Below the pieces are notes generated by a model that had not been told where the DNA came from, did not search any database, and was given only the letters and a program-made list of their open reading frames with translations. Both the position numbers and the translations under genes were made by a program. 43,137 nucleotides of DNA from contig NZ_FNIR01000020.1 of the NCBI RefSeq assembly GCF_900103975.1, positions 22,597 to 65,733 on the forward strand. The letters run 5' to 3'. Shown piece after piece: positions 26,911-35,193 of the stretch. Each line of letters opens with the position of its first letter. Position 1 is the stretch's first letter. The stretch is from Klenkia soli (GTDB lineage: Bacteria; Actinomycetota; Actinomycetes; Mycobacteriales; Geodermatophilaceae).

Positions 26911-26942
26911 ACCCTGCCGGTTCCACGTGGAACCGGCAGGGT
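26911..26942. promoter_or_regulatory. parS-like core in a perfect 32-bp palindrome
   Basis: The same 14-bp core GTTCCACGTGGAAC (26920-26933) is extended by a further perfectly symmetric arm of 9 bases (ACCCTGCCG) on each side. The arm sequence is unrelated to that of the palindrome at 16036. The last base is part of the stop codon of the proline-rich membrane protein gene, so on the minus strand it is in terminator position. It lies 7 bases before the M20 start. Confidence 0.65.
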
Positions 26943-27613
26943 CACCAGCCGGACGGGGCCTGCGGCGGGGGCGTGACCTGCGGGGAGGTGGTGCCCCGGA
27001 CGTGCTCGACCCAGCCGCCGACCGCCGGGAGCCCGGCCAGCACCGCCGCCACGACCGGCACGGGGAGCAGGAGGACGACCAGGAACGCCTGGCCGAACGC
27101 CGACCCGTACGACGTGGCCGCGCTGACCACCGCCTGGGTCAGCACCGCGACGCCGAGGGCCGCACCGCCGCCGACCACGAACCAGCGGTCTGCGCCGGCC
27201 AGCAGCCGGGTGCCGCCGACGATCAGGGCCACCCCGGCCGGGAGCCCGACGACCACGCCCAGCCAGGTCCCGGTGCCGCCGTCGGACCCGGCGAGCAGCA
27301 CGATGCCGACCAGCCCCCACAGCAGGGCCATCCCGCCGGCGATGAAGCCCAGCACGGCGGCCGCCCCGGCCTGCTGCGGCCGACCGGGCCCGCGCGGCCA
27401 GGGCGCCGGCGGCGGGGTCGGCGGGGTCCACCAGCCCGGCTGGGCCCCCCACGGCTGCTGCGCCGCGGGGTAGGGCGCGGGGCCCCACGGACCGGGCAGC
27501 GGGGCCGCCGCCGGGTAGGGCCGGGGCGGTGCGGGTTGCGAGGGCGGCGGACCGCCGTACCCCTCGGACCCGCTCGCCGCCCAGCCCTGCCCGCCGTCCC
27601 CTGGTCCGCTCAC
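26942..27613 (-). CDS. Proline-rich membrane protein, function unknown
   Basis: A 223-residue protein. About 80 N-terminal residues are cytosolic, disordered and rich in Pro, Gly, Ala and Trp (PGPWGPAPYPAAQQPWG). Membrane segments follow at about 84-108, 116-135, 143-165 and 172-197, with a short hydrophilic tail ending PPPQAPSGW. This layout is common in actinobacterial DUF4190-like proteins of unknown role. The start is GTG 27613. The stop coincides with the edge of a 32-bp palindrome. Confidence 0.75.
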   Translation of the reverse strand: MSGPGDGGQGWAASGSEGYGGPPPSQPAPPRPYPAAAPLPGPWGPAPYPAAQQPWGAQPGWWTPPTPPPAPWPRGPGRPQQAGAAAVLGFIAGGMALLWGLVGIVLLAGSDGGTGTWLGVVVGLPAGVALIVGGTRLLAGADRWFVVGGGAALGVAVLTQAVVSAATSYGSAFGQAFLVVLLLPVPVVAAVLAGLPAVGGWVEHVRGTTSPQVTPPPQAPSGW

Positions 27614-27656
27614 CCGCCCAGTCTCGCCGATGACCCGGCCGATCCCCGACAGGCGG

Positions 27657-29963
27657 TCACGGCCGGGAGCCCTGCGCCTCGTGCGCCCCAGGCCGGTCGC
27701 CGGGGTGCACCACGGCGGTCAGCGTGCCCGGCTGCCCCTCCGGGGCCTCGTGCGCACCCCGCGGCGGAGGCACGGCGCCGGCGTCCAGCTTCGCGCCCTC
27801 GACGTCCAGGTCGGGCAGCACCTTCTCCGCCCAGCGCGGCAGCCACCAGGCCGACCGGCCCAGCAGCACCAGCACGGCCGGCACCAGCGTCATCCGGACC
27901 AGGAACGCGTCGGCCAGCACCCCGACCGCCAGCCCCAGCGCGATGGACTTCACCACCGGCTCGTCGATGGTGAGGAAGCTGGCGAACACCGAGAACATGA
28001 TCAGCGCAGCGGCCGTGACCACCCGGGCCGCGTGCCGCATCCCCTCCACCACCGCCTCGCGCGGCGAGGCACCGTGGACGTACGCCTCGCGCATCCGGGA
28101 GACCAGGAAGACCTCGTAGTCCATCGCCAGCCCGAACAGCACCGCGATGAGGATGATCGGCATCAGGCTGACCACCGGACCGGTGCTCGAGACGCCGACG
28201 AGGTCGATCAGCCAGCCCCACTGGAACACCGCGACGACGGCCCCGAAGGCCGCGACGACCGAGAGCACGAACCCCAGCGCGGCCTTCACCGGCACCAGGA
28301 CCGACCGGAACACCAGCAGCAGGAGGACCACCGACAGGCCCACCACGACCAGGCCGAACGGCAGCAGCGCCGCACCCAACGTGCTGGACACGTCGATGGC
28401 CACCGCGGTCAGGCCGGTGACCGCGAGGGTGCCGCCGGTCTGCTGCTCCAGCTGGGGTGCGAGGTCGCGGATGTCGCCGACCAGGGTGCGGGTGGCCTCG
28501 TCCTGCGGCCCGCTCCCGGGGATGACCTGGATGATCCAGGTGGTGTCGCCGACCTGCTGCGGCGCGGCGTACAGGACGTCGTCCAGACCGCCGGTCGTGC
28601 TGCCGGGCAGCAGGCCCGGGGTGCCGCCGATGGCCGCGGCGACGGTGTTCGCGGCGTCCTGGCCCGTCGCCGGGTCGACGCCGTCCAGGAGCACCACCAG
28701 CGGCCCGTTCAGGCCCGGGCCGAAGAACTCGTCGACGGCGTCGTAGGTCTCGCGCTGGGCGCTGCCCTCGGCGGCCGTGCCGTTGTCGGGGAGCGCCAGC
28801 TCGAGCTTCGCGGCCGGCAGCGCCACCACCAGCAGACCGGCGAGCACGACCAGCACGGTGAGCCAGGGCTTGGCCGTCACCAGCGCGGCCCACCGCACCC
28901 CGAGCGACCGGCCCCCACCGGCACTGGCCGCCTCCAGCCGGGCGGCCCGGCTGCCCGGCCTCGGTGTCAGCCGCTCCCCGGCGAGGCCCATCAGCGCCGG
29001 CACCAGGGTCAGCGCGACGGCGACCGCGACCACCACGGTGCCGGCGGCACCCAGACCCATCACGGTCAGGAACGGGACCCCCACCACCGACAGCCCGGCG
29101 AGGGCGACCACGACGGTCAGCCCCGCGAACACCACGGCCGACCCCGCCGTCCCGACCGCCCGGCCGGCGGACTCCTCGGGGTCGCCGCCGGCGGCGAGCT
29201 GGGTCCGGTGGCGGGTCAGGATGAACAACGTGTAGTCGATGCCGACGGCCAGGCCGATCATCAGCGCCAGGGTGGGGGCCGACGACGACAGCGTGGTGAA
29301 GCTGCCGACCGCGAGGAACCCGGCGAGCCCGACGGCCACCCCGACCAGGGCGGTGAGCAGGTTCATCCCCGCGGCCAGCAGCGAGCCCAGCGCGACGGCG
29401 AGCACGAGCACGGCGACCGCGACCCCGATGAACTCCAGCGGGCCGACCGTCACCGAGGTGAGCTGGAAGGCGTTGCCGCCGACGTCCACGGTCAACCCGG
29501 CGTCGGCGGCCGGCGCCGCGGCGTCCTGCATCTGCTGGAGCGCGTCGTCGGCCAGGCGGGTGTTGTCCACGTCGTACTGCACGTTGGCCAGCGCGGCACG
29601 GCCGTCGGGGCTGACCGCCCGGGTCTGGAACGGGTCGAGGACGGCGCCGACGTCGGCCACCTGCCCCATGGCGGTGATCGACTGCGTGATCGCCGCGGCG
29701 AAGGCCGGGTCGGTGACGCTCTGCCCGTCGGGGGCGACGAACACCACCTGCGCGCTGGCCCCGGCGGCCGCCGGGGAGACCTCGGCCAGCCGGTCCAGCG
29801 CCTGCTGGGACTCCGAGCCGGGGATGGTGAACCGGTCGTCGAAGGACAACCCCCGCAGCAGGACCGCCGCCACGACGCCGGCCAGCACGAGGACCCAGAT
29901 CCCGACGACGGTCCAGCGGTTCCGGAACGATGCTCGGCCCAGGCGCTGCAGCAGGGTGGACAC
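27657..29963 (-). CDS. MMPL/RND-family transporter
   Basis: A 768-residue inner-membrane exporter with the two-fold repeat of MMPL proteins. One helix near 18-36 and an extracytoplasmic domain precede a block of helices, and the pattern repeats from about residue 370. The proton-relay signatures are GLAVGIDYTLFILTRHR in the first half and GLAMDYEVFLVSRMREA in the second, each with the Asp-Tyr pair. The C-terminal 60 residues are hydrophilic and Pro-rich. Family members export lipids, drugs or siderophores using the proton gradient. The GTG start is 9 bases behind a TetR gene, so it is probably the efflux target of that repressor. Confidence 0.92.
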   Translation of the reverse strand: MSTLLQRLGRASFRNRWTVVGIWVLVLAGVVAAVLLRGLSFDDRFTIPGSESQQALDRLAEVSPAAAGASAQVVFVAPDGQSVTDPAFAAAITQSITAMGQVADVGAVLDPFQTRAVSPDGRAALANVQYDVDNTRLADDALQQMQDAAAPAADAGLTVDVGGNAFQLTSVTVGPLEFIGVAVAVLVLAVALGSLLAAGMNLLTALVGVAVGLAGFLAVGSFTTLSSSAPTLALMIGLAVGIDYTLFILTRHRTQLAAGGDPEESAGRAVGTAGSAVVFAGLTVVVALAGLSVVGVPFLTVMGLGAAGTVVVAVAVALTLVPALMGLAGERLTPRPGSRAARLEAASAGGGRSLGVRWAALVTAKPWLTVLVVLAGLLVVALPAAKLELALPDNGTAAEGSAQRETYDAVDEFFGPGLNGPLVVLLDGVDPATGQDAANTVAAAIGGTPGLLPGSTTGGLDDVLYAAPQQVGDTTWIIQVIPGSGPQDEATRTLVGDIRDLAPQLEQQTGGTLAVTGLTAVAIDVSSTLGAALLPFGLVVVGLSVVLLLLVFRSVLVPVKAALGFVLSVVAAFGAVVAVFQWGWLIDLVGVSSTGPVVSLMPIILIAVLFGLAMDYEVFLVSRMREAYVHGASPREAVVEGMRHAARVVTAAALIMFSVFASFLTIDEPVVKSIALGLAVGVLADAFLVRMTLVPAVLVLLGRSAWWLPRWAEKVLPDLDVEGAKLDAGAVPPPRGAHEAPEGQPGTLTAVVHPGDRPGAHEAQGSRP

Positions 29964-29972
29964 GCAGGACTC

Positions 29973-30587
29973 CTACGAGGTCGGGGCGGGGACGGTGACC
30001 CCGCGGAGCAGGGCGAGCAGGGCGGACCGCTCGAGGGCGGCGGGGGCGCCGGGGTTGCTGGCCGCGCCGAGCGCGAGGCCGTGGTGCAGGGCGAGGAAGG
30101 CGTGCGCGACCTCGGCGGGAGGCACGGCGAGGTCGACCCCGGCGGTGCGGGTGGCCCGGACGACGACCGCGGCGACCTGCTCGGCCACGCCGGCCCCGTG
30201 CTCGGCCAGCAGCGCAGCCGCGGCGGGGTCGCGGGCGGCAAGCAACTGGTACTCGGTGAGCACCAGGGTCCAGGTGCGGCTGGCGGCGAGCAGGCCGGTG
30301 ACCCGGTCGACCGCGGCGGCGAGCGGGTCGGGTGCCCCGGCCACGTCGGCCAGCAGGCGCTCGGCGTCGGCCAGGTGCCGGGCCATCTCCCGGGTCATCA
30401 GGGCCGCGAACAGCTCGTGCTTGGTGCTGAAGCTGGAGTAGAAGGCGCCGCGGGTGAACCCGCCGCGCCGGCAGACGTCCTCGACGCTGGCCGCCGCGAA
30501 CCCGGTGTCGGCGAAGGTCTCCAGCGCCGCGTCCAGCAGCCGCTCAACGGTCACCTCGCGGCGGCGCTTCGCGGGCGTGACGGTCAC
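29973..30587 (-). CDS. TetR-family transcriptional repressor
   Basis: A 204-residue repressor. The N-terminal helix-turn-helix (about 13-60) contains RLLDAALETFADTGFAAASVEDVCRRGGFTRGAFYSSFSTKHELF-type sequence, typical of AcrR/TetR proteins; key residues are the GFTRGAFYSSF recognition helix. The C-terminal part is a helical ligand domain (TetR_C-like). The start is GTG 30587. A 33-bp nested palindrome begins on the base next to the start codon, indicating autoregulation. It forms an operon with the MMPL transporter, so the ligand is likely a transported compound. Confidence 0.92.
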   Translation of the reverse strand: MTVTPAKRRREVTVERLLDAALETFADTGFAAASVEDVCRRGGFTRGAFYSSFSTKHELFAALMTREMARHLADAERLLADVAGAPDPLAAAVDRVTGLLAASRTWTLVLTEYQLLAARDPAAAALLAEHGAGVAEQVAAVVVRATRTAGVDLAVPPAEVAHAFLALHHGLALGAASNPGAPAALERSALLALLRGVTVPAPTS

Positions 30588-30620
30588 GATGCAGAACTGT
30601 ATTGGATACAGCCCTGCATC
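30588..30620 (-). promoter_or_regulatory. Nested palindromic operator of the TetR-MMPL operon
   Basis: The outer arms GATGCAG and CTGCATC enclose the inner arms CTGTAT and ATACAG, with a TGG centre and two unpaired bases on each side. The site directly abuts the GTG at 30587. A possible -10 box TACAGT (minus strand) lies inside it, so bound repressor would block transcription. Confidence 0.7.
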
Positions 30621-30626
30621 GCGGCG

Positions 30627-31079
30627 TCAGATGGTGGGGAGCACCTTCGTCATCTGCTCCTCGGTGTCGCTGCCGAGCTTCTCCAGCGCCGGCTTGAGCA
30701 GCGGACCGGCGACCGCGGCGACCCCGTGGAAGTCGAAGTCCACGTGGTAGGTGATCTCGGTGGTCCGGGCGTCCACGGCGCGCAGCGAGATGTCGTCGGT
30801 GGAGGTGACGGTCTTGTTCTCACCGATCAGCGTGAGGTGGTCGGGCTCCCAGCGCTCGAGCCGGTACTCCAGCTCGGTCTCCCGGCCCATGAACTCGCTG
30901 ACGTTCTTCCAGCGGGACCCCACCTGGACCGGCTGGCCGTCGATCGGCGTGCAGGTCTTCGTGCCCGGGTCCCAGGCTTCGGCGTTGGCGAAGTCGGCCA
31001 GGTAGGGCCCGACCTTCTCGATCGGTGCGGAGACGGTGAACGTGCGCTCGACGGTCGGCATGGGGCAGGGGTGCCCCAT
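30627..31079 (-). CDS. SRPBCC-fold protein (polyketide cyclase/START-like)
   Basis: A 150-residue single-domain protein with a helix-grip fold pattern: TVERTFTVSAPIEKVGPYLADFANAEAW-type opening (residues about 9-36), GRETELEYRLERWEPDHLTL, and a C-terminal long helix GPLLKPALEKLGSDTEEQMTKVL. This family binds hydrophobic ligands in a central cavity; the ligand is unknown. The start is ATG 31079 (GAGG about 9 bases upstream) or ATG 31061. Both ATGs lie inside a 16-bp stem that also fits a terminator for glpD, so expression may be low or controlled. It ends just before the TetR operator. Confidence 0.82.
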   Translation of the reverse strand: MGHPCPMPTVERTFTVSAPIEKVGPYLADFANAEAWDPGTKTCTPIDGQPVQVGSRWKNVSEFMGRETELEYRLERWEPDHLTLIGENKTVTSTDDISLRAVDARTTEITYHVDFDFHGVAAVAGPLLKPALEKLGSDTEEQMTKVLPTI

Positions 31080-31087
31080 GCCGACCG
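31052..31087 (-). terminator. Long hairpin after glpD that covers both possible starts of the SRPBCC gene
   Basis: The arms CGGTCGGCATGGGGCA and TGCCCCATGCCGACCG are a perfect 16-bp inverted repeat with a 4-base loop. It begins 3 bases after the glpD stop (terminator position) and contains one candidate ATG of the next gene in each arm. Confidence 0.65.
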
Positions 31088-31090
31088 ACC

Positions 31091-32821
31091 TCACACCAGC
31101 GCTCGGCCCACCGCCACCGCTCGGGTGTCCGGGGCGGCCACCCGGACGGCGTCGGCGGCGCGGTCGTCGGCCTCGGTCTGCGAGCGGCGCTCGGCCTCGA
31201 CGCGGGCGGCGTAGGAGGCAACCTCGTTGGTCACCCGCTCGTCGTCCCACCCGAGGACGCCGGCCACGGCCTCGGCCACGGCCTGCGCGCTCTCGGTGCC
31301 CCGGTGGGGGGTCTCGATCGAGATGCGGGTGCGACGGGCCAGCAGGTCGTCCAGGTGCAGCGCGCCCTCGTGCGCGGCACCCCACACCATCTCGACCATG
31401 AGGTACTCCTCGGCGCCGGGCACCGGCTTCAGCAGCGACCGGTCGTCGGCGGCCAGGGCCAGGACGTCGGGGGTCAGCGAGCCGTACCGGTTGAGCAGGT
31501 GCTCGGCGCGGTACTTGCCGATGCCCCAGGTGTCGGCCAGCCGGTCGAGGGAGTTGACCATGGCGTGGTAGCCCTCGGCCCCGACCAGCGGGATGTCCTC
31601 GGTGACGCTGGCCGGCACGGCGCGGGTGACGTCCTCGGCCACGGCGTCGACGGCGTCGGCGGCCATGGGCCGGTAGGTCGTGTACTTGCCGCCGGCGACG
31701 GAGATGACGCCGGGCGAGGGCCGGGCGACGGCGTGCTCGCGGGAGAGCTGGCTGGTGTCCTCGGACTCACCGGACAGCAGCGGGCGCAGGCCGGCGTAGA
31801 CGCCGGAGATGTCCTCGTGCACCAGCGGGGTGGTCAGCACCTTGTTGACGTGCTCGAGGATGTAGTCGATGTCGGCCTTCGACGCCGCCGGGTGCGCCTT
31901 GTCCAGGTCCCAGTCGGTGTCGGTGGTGCCGACGATCCAGTGCGAGCCCCACGGGATGACGAACAGCACCGACTTCTCGGTCTTGAGGATCAGGCCGGTC
32001 TCGCCGTTGATCCGGTCGCGCGGGACGACGATGTGCACGCCCTTGGAGGCCCGCACGTGGAACCGGCCGCGGCCGCCCACGAGGGTCTGCAGGTCGTCGG
32101 TCCACACGCCGGTCGCGTTGACCACGACCTCGCTCTTGACGTCGATCTCCTGCCCGGTCTCGACGTCGCGCACGCGGGCGCCGACGACGCGACCGCCCAC
32201 CCGGGTGAAGGAGACGACCTCGGCGGAGTTCAGCACGGTGGCGCCGTACTTGGCCGCGGTGAGGGCGACGGTGAGGGTGTGCCGGGCGTCGTCGGCCTGG
32301 GCGTCGAAGTAGCGGACGGCGCCGACCAGCGCGTCGGGCTTGAGCGCCGGGAACAGCTTGCGGGCGCCGGTGCGCGAGAGGTGCTTCTGCGACGGCATGG
32401 GCTCGGACAGCGCGCCGAAGCGGGCCAGGCCGTCGTAGAGCGCGAGGCCGGCGGTGACGTAGGGCCGCTCCCACACGCGGTGGGTCAGCGGGTAGAGGAA
32501 CGGCAGCGGCTTCACCAGGTGCGGGCTGATCCGGTTGACCGCGAGGTCGCGCTCGTGCAGCGCCTCGCGGACCAGGCCGAAGTCGAACTGCTCCAGGTAG
32601 CGCAGACCGCCGTGGAACAGCTTCGACGAGCGGGACGACGTGCCGGAGGCGAAGTCGCGGGCCTCGACCAGCGCGGTCTTCAGGCCACGGGTGGCGGCGT
32701 CCAGCGCGACGCCGGCGCCGGTGACACCGCCGCCGACGACCAGGACCTCGAACTGCTCGGCGGCCAGCGCGGCCCAGGCCTGCGCCCGCGCCTCGGGACC
32801 CATCGGGGGGACGGCGGACAT
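31091..32821 (-). CDS. glpD: Aerobic glycerol-3-phosphate dehydrogenase GlpD
   Basis: A 576-residue membrane-associated flavoprotein that oxidises glycerol 3-phosphate to dihydroxyacetone phosphate and passes electrons to quinone. An FAD-binding motif VVGGGVTGAGVALDAATRG lies near residues 28-46, and the family motif SGTSSRSSKLFHGGLRYLEQ follows near 59. FVIPWGSHWIVGTTDTDW and ISVAGGKYTTYRPMA are typical GlpD segments, and the C-terminal DAO_C domain extends to the end. The start is ATG 32821, with GAGGAG six bases upstream. It follows glpK1 by 122 bases with its own promoter region and a GylR-type operator. Confidence 0.95.
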   Translation of the reverse strand: MSAVPPMGPEARAQAWAALAAEQFEVLVVGGGVTGAGVALDAATRGLKTALVEARDFASGTSSRSSKLFHGGLRYLEQFDFGLVREALHERDLAVNRISPHLVKPLPFLYPLTHRVWERPYVTAGLALYDGLARFGALSEPMPSQKHLSRTGARKLFPALKPDALVGAVRYFDAQADDARHTLTVALTAAKYGATVLNSAEVVSFTRVGGRVVGARVRDVETGQEIDVKSEVVVNATGVWTDDLQTLVGGRGRFHVRASKGVHIVVPRDRINGETGLILKTEKSVLFVIPWGSHWIVGTTDTDWDLDKAHPAASKADIDYILEHVNKVLTTPLVHEDISGVYAGLRPLLSGESEDTSQLSREHAVARPSPGVISVAGGKYTTYRPMAADAVDAVAEDVTRAVPASVTEDIPLVGAEGYHAMVNSLDRLADTWGIGKYRAEHLLNRYGSLTPDVLALAADDRSLLKPVPGAEEYLMVEMVWGAAHEGALHLDDLLARRTRISIETPHRGTESAQAVAEAVAGVLGWDDERVTNEVASYAARVEAERRSQTEADDRAADAVRVAAPDTRAVAVGRALV

Positions 32822-32882
32822 GGCGCACTCCTCGGTTCGGTGCGGCCCGGGAGCTTCGGTGCGTCCCGGACGCTCGTCGTCC

Positions 32883-32888
32883 ACGGTA
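32883..32888 (-). promoter_or_regulatory. -10 box of the glpD promoter
   Basis: TACCGT on the minus strand lies 61 bases before the glpD start, so the message should have a leader of about 55 bases. No clear -35 hexamer is seen; the operator at 32918-32938 is centred about 50 bases upstream of the expected transcription start. Confidence 0.4.
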
Positions 32889-32917
32889 GGTGCGCGCCCG
32901 GACCCCTGCGATCCGAT

Positions 32918-32938
32918 CCGTACGACGATGTCGGACGG
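32918..32938. promoter_or_regulatory. Operator for the IclR/GylR regulator upstream of glpD
   Basis: The core GTACGACGATGTCGGAC (32920-32936) is an inverted repeat GTACGAC-N3-GTCGGAC, with CC and GG extending the symmetry. The same site with its half-sites swapped lies before gylR and glpF. Confidence 0.65.
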
Positions 32939-32943
32939 TGGTG

Positions 32944-34449
32944 TCAGCCATCACCCCAGGCGATCGACAGCCGCACGGCCTTCTCCCAGGTCGGGTACTC
33001 GGCCGAGAGCTGGGCGGCCCGCGCCGGCACCGGGCTCCACTGGGCCGAGCGGTGCCAGTTGCGGCGCAGCGCCTCGACGTCGGCCCAGAGGCCCACCGCG
33101 AGCCCGGCGGCGTAGGCGGCACCGAGCGAGACGGTCTCGCCGACCATCGGCCGGACGACGGGGGTGTCCAGCGCGTCGGCCACGAACTGCATGAGCAGGT
33201 TGTTGGTGGTCATCCCGCCGTCCACCCGCAGGGCCGGCAGCTGCAACCCGGAGTCCGCGGCCATCGCGACCACGACGTCCCGGGTCTGCCACCCGGTCGC
33301 CTCCAGCACGGCCCGGGCGAGGTGGCCCTTGGTCACGTATCCGGTCAGCCCCGCGATCATGCCGCGGGCCTCACCCCGCCAGTGCGGTGCGAGCAGCCCG
33401 GAGAACGCGGGGACGACGTAGCACCCGCCGTTGTCCTCCACCGTGCGCGCCAGCGTCTCGACCTCCGGGGCCGTGGCGATGAGGCCCAGGGCGTCGCGCA
33501 GCCACTGCACCAGGGCCCCGGCGACGGCGACCGACCCCTCCAGCGCGTAGTGCACCGGCTCGCCGGTCAGCTGGTAGGCGACGGTCGAGATCGACCCGGA
33601 CCGGGTGTGCACCAGCTCGGTGCCGGTGTTCTGCAGCAGGAAACTGCCGGTGCCGTAGGTGCACTTGGCCTCGCCGGGGGCGAAGCAGGTCTGGCCGAAC
33701 AGCGCGGCCTGCTGGTCGCCCAGGGCGCCGGTGATGGGGATGGGCTGCCCCAGCGCGGACGCCGTCCCCAGGACGCCGACCGACGGGCGGATCTCGGGGA
33801 GCATCGTCTCCGGGATGCCGAAGAAGGCCAGCAGCTCGGGGTCCCAGCGGCAGGTGCGCACGTCCATCAGCGAGGTGCGGCTGGCGTTGGTCACGTCGGT
33901 GACGTGCACGCCGCCGTCGGTGCCCCCGGTGAGGTTCCAGATCAGCCAGGTCTCCATCGTGCCGAACAGCAGCTCGCCGCGGTCGGCGCGCTCGCGGGCC
34001 CGGGGCACGGAGTCCAGCACCCAGCGCAGCCGGGGGCCGGCGAAGTAGCCGGCGATGTCCATGCCGCTGCGCTCGCGGACCACGCCGGCGTCGGGCCGTG
34101 CGGCCAGCCGGGTCACCAGGTCCGCCGTCCGGGTGTCCTGCCAGACGATCGCCCGGGTGATCGGTCGGCCCGTGGCGCGCTCCCACACGACGGTCGTCTC
34201 GCGCTGGTTGGCGATGCCCACGGCGACCACCTCGCCGGCGCTGGACGCCGCGTCGCGCAGCGCCTGGGCCGCCGTCCGCTGGGTGTTGGCCCAGATCTCC
34301 ATCGGGTCGTGCTCGACCCAGCCCGGCCGCGGGAACCACTGCCGGTGCTCGCGCTGGCGCACCGACACCATGCGGCCGCTGCGGTCGAAGACGATCGAGC
34401 GGGTCGACGTCGTCCCCTGGTCGACGGCGAGCACGTAGCGGTCAGCCAT
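32944..34449 (-). CDS. glpK: Glycerol kinase, paralogue 1
   Basis: A 501-residue FGGY-family kinase that phosphorylates glycerol to glycerol 3-phosphate. Motifs are [15 protein letters not shown] near residue 8, [15 protein letters not shown] near 79, VWQDTRT near 101, the catalytic Asp in GALGDQQAALFGQ near 243 and YGTGSFLLQNTG. It is shorter and more diverged than the glpF-linked copy; for example SGMDIAGYFAGPRLRW replaces the common GLPLATYF or GLPLSPYF. Its ATG lies inside the end of the regulator gene (8-base overlap), so it is co-expressed with gylR. It is active by motif, but a different polyol substrate is possible. Confidence 0.9.
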   Translation of the reverse strand: MADRYVLAVDQGTTSTRSIVFDRSGRMVSVRQREHRQWFPRPGWVEHDPMEIWANTQRTAAQALRDAASSAGEVVAVGIANQRETTVVWERATGRPITRAIVWQDTRTADLVTRLAARPDAGVVRERSGMDIAGYFAGPRLRWVLDSVPRARERADRGELLFGTMETWLIWNLTGGTDGGVHVTDVTNASRTSLMDVRTCRWDPELLAFFGIPETMLPEIRPSVGVLGTASALGQPIPITGALGDQQAALFGQTCFAPGEAKCTYGTGSFLLQNTGTELVHTRSGSISTVAYQLTGEPVHYALEGSVAVAGALVQWLRDALGLIATAPEVETLARTVEDNGGCYVVPAFSGLLAPHWRGEARGMIAGLTGYVTKGHLARAVLEATGWQTRDVVVAMAADSGLQLPALRVDGGMTTNNLLMQFVADALDTPVVRPMVGETVSLGAAYAAGLAVGLWADVEALRRNWHRSAQWSPVPARAAQLSAEYPTWEKAVRLSIAWGDG

Positions 34450-35158
34450 GCCAGCCCAGCTCCCGCGACACCGACTGCGCGGACTCCACCACCATCGCGA
34501 CCAGCCGGCCGCGGGGTCGGCGCGCGCCGTCCAGCACGGCCTCCGGCGGGCCGGTGATGCCCAGGGCGGCGACCACCAGACCGGTCGAGCCGCGCACCGG
34601 GGCGGCCAACCCGACGGTGCCGGGCAGGTGGCCGTCCTCGACCGCCCAGCCCTGGGTGCGGACGGCGGTCACCTCGGCCCGGCCGCCGTCGACCACCCCG
34701 CGCACCGACCGGTGCGGGGCGAAGGCGACCAGCACGCGGCCCAGCGCCGTCCGGTCGGCCGGCAGCACGGTGCCCACGTCGAGCACCTGCACCGAGTCGT
34801 CGGGCCGGAACACGTGGTGGACGACGACCACCCGGTCGCCGTCCAGGGTGGCCAACCGGACCGCCTGACCGCTGCGGGAGGCCAGCGCGTCGGCCCAGTT
34901 CGAGGCACGCGACCGCAGCTCGTTGACGTCCAGGTGGCCCGCGCCCAACCGCAGCAGGCCCTGGCCGAGGGCGTAGCGGCCCTGGTGGTCCTGCTCGACG
35001 AAGCGGACGCCGAGCAGGGTGCGCAGCAGGCTGTGCGCGGTGGTCTTGGGCAGGCCCACGGCGGCGGCGATGTCGGTGACGCCCAGCGTGCCGCCGCTGC
35101 CGGCGACCACCTGCAGGATCGCCGCCGCGCGCTCGAGGGACTGCACGCTGCCCGGCAC
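34442..35158 (-). CDS. gylR: IclR-family regulator of glycerol genes (GylR type)
   Basis: A 238-residue regulator. The N-terminal winged helix (about 5-65) includes LGVTDIAAAVGLPKTTAHSLLRTL, and the C-terminal IclR effector domain contains TVLPADRTALGRVLVAF and GTVGLAAPVRGSTGLVVAALG. In Streptomyces the IclR protein GylR controls the glycerol operon, and the context here (glpK and glpD behind it, glpF and glpK divergent) supports the same role. The start is GTG 35158, 7 bases after a TACCGT box; the longer open frame upstream would cross the promoter region. A palindromic operator lies just upstream, suggesting autoregulation. Confidence 0.85.
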   Translation of the reverse strand: MPGSVQSLERAAAILQVVAGSGGTLGVTDIAAAVGLPKTTAHSLLRTLLGVRFVEQDHQGRYALGQGLLRLGAGHLDVNELRSRASNWADALASRSGQAVRLATLDGDRVVVVHHVFRPDDSVQVLDVGTVLPADRTALGRVLVAFAPHRSVRGVVDGGRAEVTAVRTQGWAVEDGHLPGTVGLAAPVRGSTGLVVAALGITGPPEAVLDGARRPRGRLVAMVVESAQSVSRELGWHG

Positions 35159-35165
35159 ACCGCGG

Positions 35166-35171
35166 ACGGTA
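35166..35171 (-). promoter_or_regulatory. -10 box of gylR, leaderless
   Basis: TACCGT (minus strand) lies 7 bases before the GTG at 35158, the same box and spacing as before the SNF2 gene. No Shine-Dalgarno sequence is present. The operator is centred about 45 bases upstream of the start. Confidence 0.45.
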
Positions 35172-35193
35172 GGCCATCCGGCACCGATTGGTC

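Noticed and set aside
30730-32060. Further CACGTG-containing sequences (near 30733, 32048 and elsewhere) as parS sites
   Set aside because: They match the 14-base core at about 10 positions only and lie within coding sequence.
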